The notes under the pieces were generated by a model. That model ran no database searches, was not told the origin of the DNA, and saw nothing but the letters and a program-made list of their open reading frames with translations. The position numbers and the translations under genes are program-made. Below, piece by piece: positions 49,644 through 52,183 of a stretch of DNA of 52,183 bases. The stretch's first letter is position 1; every line of letters starts with the position of its first letter. This DNA comes from Micrococcales bacterium (GTDB lineage Bacteria > Actinomycetota > Actinomycetes > Actinomycetales > Dermatophilaceae): NCBI GenBank assembly GCA_021287075.1, contig JAJTBD010000024.1, positions 1-52,183 on the forward strand, read 5' to 3'.

Positions 49644-50816
49644 TCAGGCACCGGCGGCGGCGATGTCGCGCTCGAGGACCGCGCGCATCGCCTGCTCCTG
49701 CTCCGGGCTCTCCCACTCGACCTTGTCGAAGCCGTCGCGGGTCTCGGTGATGATCTGGGCCAGGCCCTTGTCGGAGATCATGCCGAGCTCGCGCGCCGTG
49801 GTGCCGGCGCCGACATAGGTGTCGACGTAGTAGAGGCCCTTGGCCGCCTGCTCCCCGCGCCGGTCGGGCGGGGTGTCGACGACGTCGTGGATGAAGACGG
49901 CCTTCACCGCGCCGGGCCACTCGCCGAGGATCTTCTCGCCGACGATGGGGTCGCCCTGGCCGGAGTCGCCGATGAAGACGAGGTCGTATTCGGGGAAGAG
50001 TCGGCGGTAGTGCTCCATGTTGCCGAACTTCATGCCGGCCATCGCGTCCTTGCTGCGCAGCGCCGTCAGGGTGCCGCCCATGAGCGACATGTTGGCCACG
50101 CCCGCCTTGCTCAGCGCGTCGCGGGAGTGGTTCTCGATGAGGCCGAAGGCGTCACCGGGGCGGGCGGTGACGAAGGTCAGGTCACCGGTCGAGCGCGGCG
50201 CATCCGCCGGGCCCTGGTCGAGCGCCTGATAGAAGGCGAGCACGCCCGGATAGACGATCCCCTTGGGATAGCGCTCCTCGTGGAGCTTGGCGAATGCCGT
50301 GTCGTCGATGTCGGAGAGGACCTTCACCTCGCGGGGCGTCCGGTCCACCGGCGCCTCGGCGGTGATGTGGGTGAGGATCTCGTCGCGGATCGCCGCGTCG
50401 TCGATGTCGGCATAGACGAGGCCCTCGAGGTCGTGCTGGTCGGCACGCATGTTGAGCTGGTTCTTGAGGGCGGTCAGCTCGGCGCCGCGGACGGCCAGGA
50501 GCATGTCGGCGATCGCGCGCTCGTCGCCGGAGCCGGTGCGGCCCTGCTGGAGGGCATGGATGACATCGGCCTGGTTGGCCGTGCTCAGCTCTGCCCTGCG
50601 GTCGACGGCGAGCAGTCGGATGAGCTCGTCGCGGTGGTCGGGGCCGAGGATGCGGTTGTCGACGCTGCCGAAGAGCTCCTGCATGTCGACACCGTCGAGC
50701 AGGGCATTGAGCTCGTCGGGGGTGGCGGCCCTCAGCAGGGTGAGGACCTGGGCCTCCTCGTCGCGGTCGGTGTGTCCGGCGATGAGCGCCGTGAGCAGGG
50801 GGAGCTGGTCAGCCAT
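49644..50816 (-). CDS. Annexin-like repeats fused to an App1-type phosphatase (HAD-like) domain
   Basis: This 390 aa protein has two N-terminal helical repeats (about 8-70 and 85-150): HTDRDEEAQVLTLLRAATPD, then TGSGDERAIADMLLAVRG. They resemble annexin-like or eCIS-associated repeats of the DEEA-type. The C-terminal domain (from about 160) has LSDIDDTAF (Asp residues 169-172) and later FIGDSGQGDP, the two signatures of the phosphatidate phosphatase App1 catalytic domain. The last 20 residues are charged. ATG at 50814-50816 overlaps the DAGK stop; another ATG at 50825 adds three residues. Pairing with a diacylglycerol kinase suggests opposing steps in phosphatidate metabolism. Confidence 0.8.
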   Translation of the reverse strand: MADQLPLLTALIAGHTDRDEEAQVLTLLRAATPDELNALLDGVDMQELFGSVDNRILGPDHRDELIRLLAVDRRAELSTANQADVIHALQQGRTGSGDERAIADMLLAVRGAELTALKNQLNMRADQHDLEGLVYADIDDAAIRDEILTHITAEAPVDRTPREVKVLSDIDDTAFAKLHEERYPKGIVYPGVLAFYQALDQGPADAPRSTGDLTFVTARPGDAFGLIENHSRDALSKAGVANMSLMGGTLTALRSKDAMAGMKFGNMEHYRRLFPEYDLVFIGDSGQGDPIVGEKILGEWPGAVKAVFIHDVVDTPPDRRGEQAAKGLYYVDTYVGAGTTARELGMISDKGLAQIITETRDGFDKVEWESPEQEQAMRAVLERDIAAAGA

Positions 50817-51930
50817 GCCCCCCATCCTGACCCACGGGGACGGGGACGCGCACGGGCAGCGCGCGGCGGATCACCCGAAGGTGTGCCTCGGCCACGCGCG
50901 GGAAGACATCGCCGTCGAGCTGGAGCGGCAGTGGCCGCGCCGGGGTGATGCCGACGCGGCGGGCGGTGTCATAGCGCAGCCGCGGCACGTCCATGGGCAG
51001 CCGCAGGGCGCCCTTGGCCGCGACCGCGACCCACTCGTGCGGCCACCGGACGGTGACCTCGAGGGTGTTGAGCAGCCCGTCGTCGATGGCGGCTCCCGGG
51101 AAGACGACGATGTCGGGCGGCACCCGCCCGCAGTTGCCGGCCAGCACGCTCCACGCCTCGATCTCGCGGGGCCCTCCCCCGTCGAGCTCGACCCGCATCC
51201 GCACCGGACGGCGCAGCAGGTGGCGCGCGCCGGACTCGAAATAGGCGAGCCAGCCGAGCCGCTCCTTGAGCGCCGGACGGGTCTCGCTCACCGTCGCCGC
51301 GTCGTTGCCGATGCCCGCGAGGACGAGGAAGAGGTGCTCGCCCGACCACTGCTCCCGCCCCTCCTGGCGGAAGGTCGCCACGCCCACGTCGAGCCAGACG
51401 GTGCCGCCGTGCAGTGCGGTGTGGACGTTGTCGCGCAGCTGGCGGGGTGAGAGAAGCAGGTTGCGGGAGAAGAGGTTTGCCGTCCCCAGCGGCACGATCC
51501 CAAGAGGTATGCCGCGGTGCGCCAGCCCGCGCGCGACCTCACGCACGGTGCCGTCACCCCCACCGACGAGGACGAGGTCGGCGCCGCCGTCGACGGCCTG
51601 CCGGGCCTGGCTGGCGCCGGGCTCGTCGACGGTCGTGGTGAGGAAGCGGGGCTCTCGCCACCCGGCCGCCTCGACGGCCCGGGCGATCTCGTCGCGGGCC
51701 TCCTCCCAGCGGGGCTTGCTGGGGTTGAGGACGACCGCCACCCGACGGCGCAGGTCGTCGGGCAGGTCGATCGCGGTCCCGACCGGCAGGTCGGAGCGGA
51801 CGCCCACGCGCCGCAGCCACCCGCTCAGCCCCGCTCCCGCCGGCACGCCCTCACCCGCCTCGTCACTCCCGTCGCCTTGCCACGCCCGTGGACCCTTGGC
51901 CTCATCGTGCCACCCATCACTTTCGACCAA
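50809..51930 (-). CDS. Diacylglycerol kinase / sphingosine kinase-like lipid kinase
   Basis: This protein of up to 373 aa has a DAGK catalytic domain from about residue 65 (VAVVLNPSKPRWEEA) with nucleotide loop VGGGDGTVREVA, LGIVPLGTANLFSRNL and a C-terminal beta domain ending LQLDGDVFPRVAEAHLRVI. It phosphorylates diacylglycerol or a related lipid. The start is uncertain: the frame opens at TTG 51930, while GTG 51846 has GGGTGAGG upstream and removes 28 poorly conserved residues. It overlaps by 8 bp with the App1-type phosphatase gene downstream, so kinase and phosphatase form one operon. Confidence 0.88.
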   Translation of the reverse strand: MVESDGWHDEAKGPRAWQGDGSDEAGEGVPAGAGLSGWLRRVGVRSDLPVGTAIDLPDDLRRRVAVVLNPSKPRWEEARDEIARAVEAAGWREPRFLTTTVDEPGASQARQAVDGGADLVLVGGGDGTVREVARGLAHRGIPLGIVPLGTANLFSRNLLLSPRQLRDNVHTALHGGTVWLDVGVATFRQEGREQWSGEHLFLVLAGIGNDAATVSETRPALKERLGWLAYFESGARHLLRRPVRMRVELDGGGPREIEAWSVLAGNCGRVPPDIVVFPGAAIDDGLLNTLEVTVRWPHEWVAVAAKGALRLPMDVPRLRYDTARRVGITPARPLPLQLDGDVFPRVAEAHLRVIRRALPVRVPVPVGQDGGHG

Positions 51931-51944
51931 TTGGCCGTCGCCTT
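51920..51944. repeat. Degenerate palindromic element near the DAGK start
   Basis: TTTCGACCAATTGGCC resembles the TTTCGCCCAATTGGGC element with two changes. It overlaps the possible TTG start of the lipid kinase. Confidence 0.45.
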
Positions 51945-52183
51945 CAGACGGCCCAAGAAGCCGGGGTGGTCAAGTCCCGATGAAATCAGTGCACGATCAA
52001 TCACCTCGACTTCTTCGCGCCCCAAAGGTGTGCCACGACCAGAGAACCTGTGCGTCGAAGCCCCGACGCAAAGCCAGTGGCTCGGCGGGGAACTCGTCCT
52101 CGCCAACATGGGCGGCAGTGATAGTCCAAGGGACTGTCCGCCAAACGGTGTTTCTGGCCTGACACGCCGGCTCAGCTGGCGGG
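51945..52183. other. No recognised gene at the right edge
   Basis: The last about 240 bp have lower GC than the rest. One minus-strand frame is open from the window edge to about 51999, but its translation is not recognisable. No RNA gene was seen. It may hold the end of a gene outside the window. Confidence 0.4.

Larger units (their letters stand above)
4197..51515. repeat. Dispersed 9-mer GTATGCCGC, about 51 copies
   Basis: Hand-counted starts. Plus strand: 4197, 7861, 10989, 12001, 13923, 14683, 15194, 16683, 18190, 18980, 21570, 22574, 24186, 26456, 29479, 31355, 33567, 36433, 37297, 41250, 43395, 46082, 49089, 49140, 51507. Minus strand (as GCGGCATAC): 8246, 9352, 11771, 12337, 13936, 14040, 15024, 16448, 17786, 18344, 20741, 22438, 23061, 24451, 26183, 26994, 28900, 31182, 32298, 33589, 35990, 38291, 41433, 47207, 49061, 49632. 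Most extend to GGTATGCCGCG. A rough base-composition estimate gives fewer than one expected copy. Near-misses such as GTATGCCGT also occur. Confidence 0.9.

Noticed and set aside
4197..51515. GTATGCCGC as the Chi site of the RecBCD encoded here
   Set aside because: Chi sites are usually strand-biased along the replichore; this word is balanced on both strands and paired at terminators. It cannot be fully excluded without genome-wide orientation data.
51945..52183. tRNA or partial gene at the right edge
   Set aside because: No cloverleaf with a T-loop was found, and the open frame at the edge has no recognisable motif.

Overview
The window is from a high-GC actinobacterium. By eye it is around 70% GC, with many GTG starts, many leaderless-looking promoters (a TANNNT hexamer about 7 nt before the start codon) and long chains of ATGA/GTGA overlaps. 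RecBCD, a PknG-type kinase, a DUF5926 protein and a polyprenol-phosphate mannosyltransferase fit the Micrococcales, possibly an Intrasporangiaceae-like genus; that placement is inference. No rRNA, tRNA, CRISPR array, transposase or phage gene was recognised.

Layout. 57-8694 (minus): recC-recB-recD, translationally coupled. 8782-13921 (plus): a large membrane protein with an alkaline-phosphatase-like domain, a decayed PucR-type regulator and a long divergent ProA paralogue. 14062-17897: an alpha/beta hydrolase, an AlkA-type DNA glycosylase coupled to a LysR regulator, and a divergent EamA exporter. 17917-22105 (minus): a small GyrA-like protein, two glycosyltransferases, a DUF5926 protein and an RsbW-like ATPase. 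22315-33543 (plus): an ECF-type sigma factor coupled to an O6-alkylguanine methyltransferase, a DesK/NarL two-component system followed by a MacB-type ABC transporter, an MFS exporter, an acetyltransferase with a pyrimidine-dimer glycosylase, and a DrrAB-type ABC transporter. 33644-46043 (minus): nine genes in one tight operon, telA, an XpaC-like gene, a CbbX-like AAA ATPase, a GlnX-like membrane protein, a coiled-coil protein, pknG, a PP2C phosphatase, a vWA protein and an FHA protein. 46198-51930: a DJ-1/Hsp31-type protein, DedA, ArsR, an HpcH/HpaI aldolase, a small membrane protein, an annexin-like/App1 phosphatase fusion and a diacylglycerol kinase.

The two strongest unexplained signals are repeats. 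First, the 9-mer GTATGCCGC occurs about 51 times (25 plus, 26 minus), roughly once per kilobase, in genes and between them. It occurs as inverted pairs that form the hairpin in three of the four convergent gene junctions. This is how DNA uptake sequences behave in Neisseria and Pasteurellaceae, and I know of no such system in actinobacteria. Second, a palindromic element with core GCCCAATTGGGC lies between genes and also inside genes (recB, the mannosyltransferase, three times in the FHA gene), where it is translated in two different frames, much like Rickettsia palindromic elements.

The nine-gene operon brings together a kinase, a phosphatase, a phosphopeptide reader, an AAA ATPase, a membrane sensor and TelA. 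It looks like a complete membrane-linked Ser/Thr phosphorylation module, and it lacks the GlnH binding protein that normally accompanies PknG and GlnX. DNA-repair genes are numerous in the window: RecBCD, AlkA, MGMT and the pyrimidine-dimer glycosylase.
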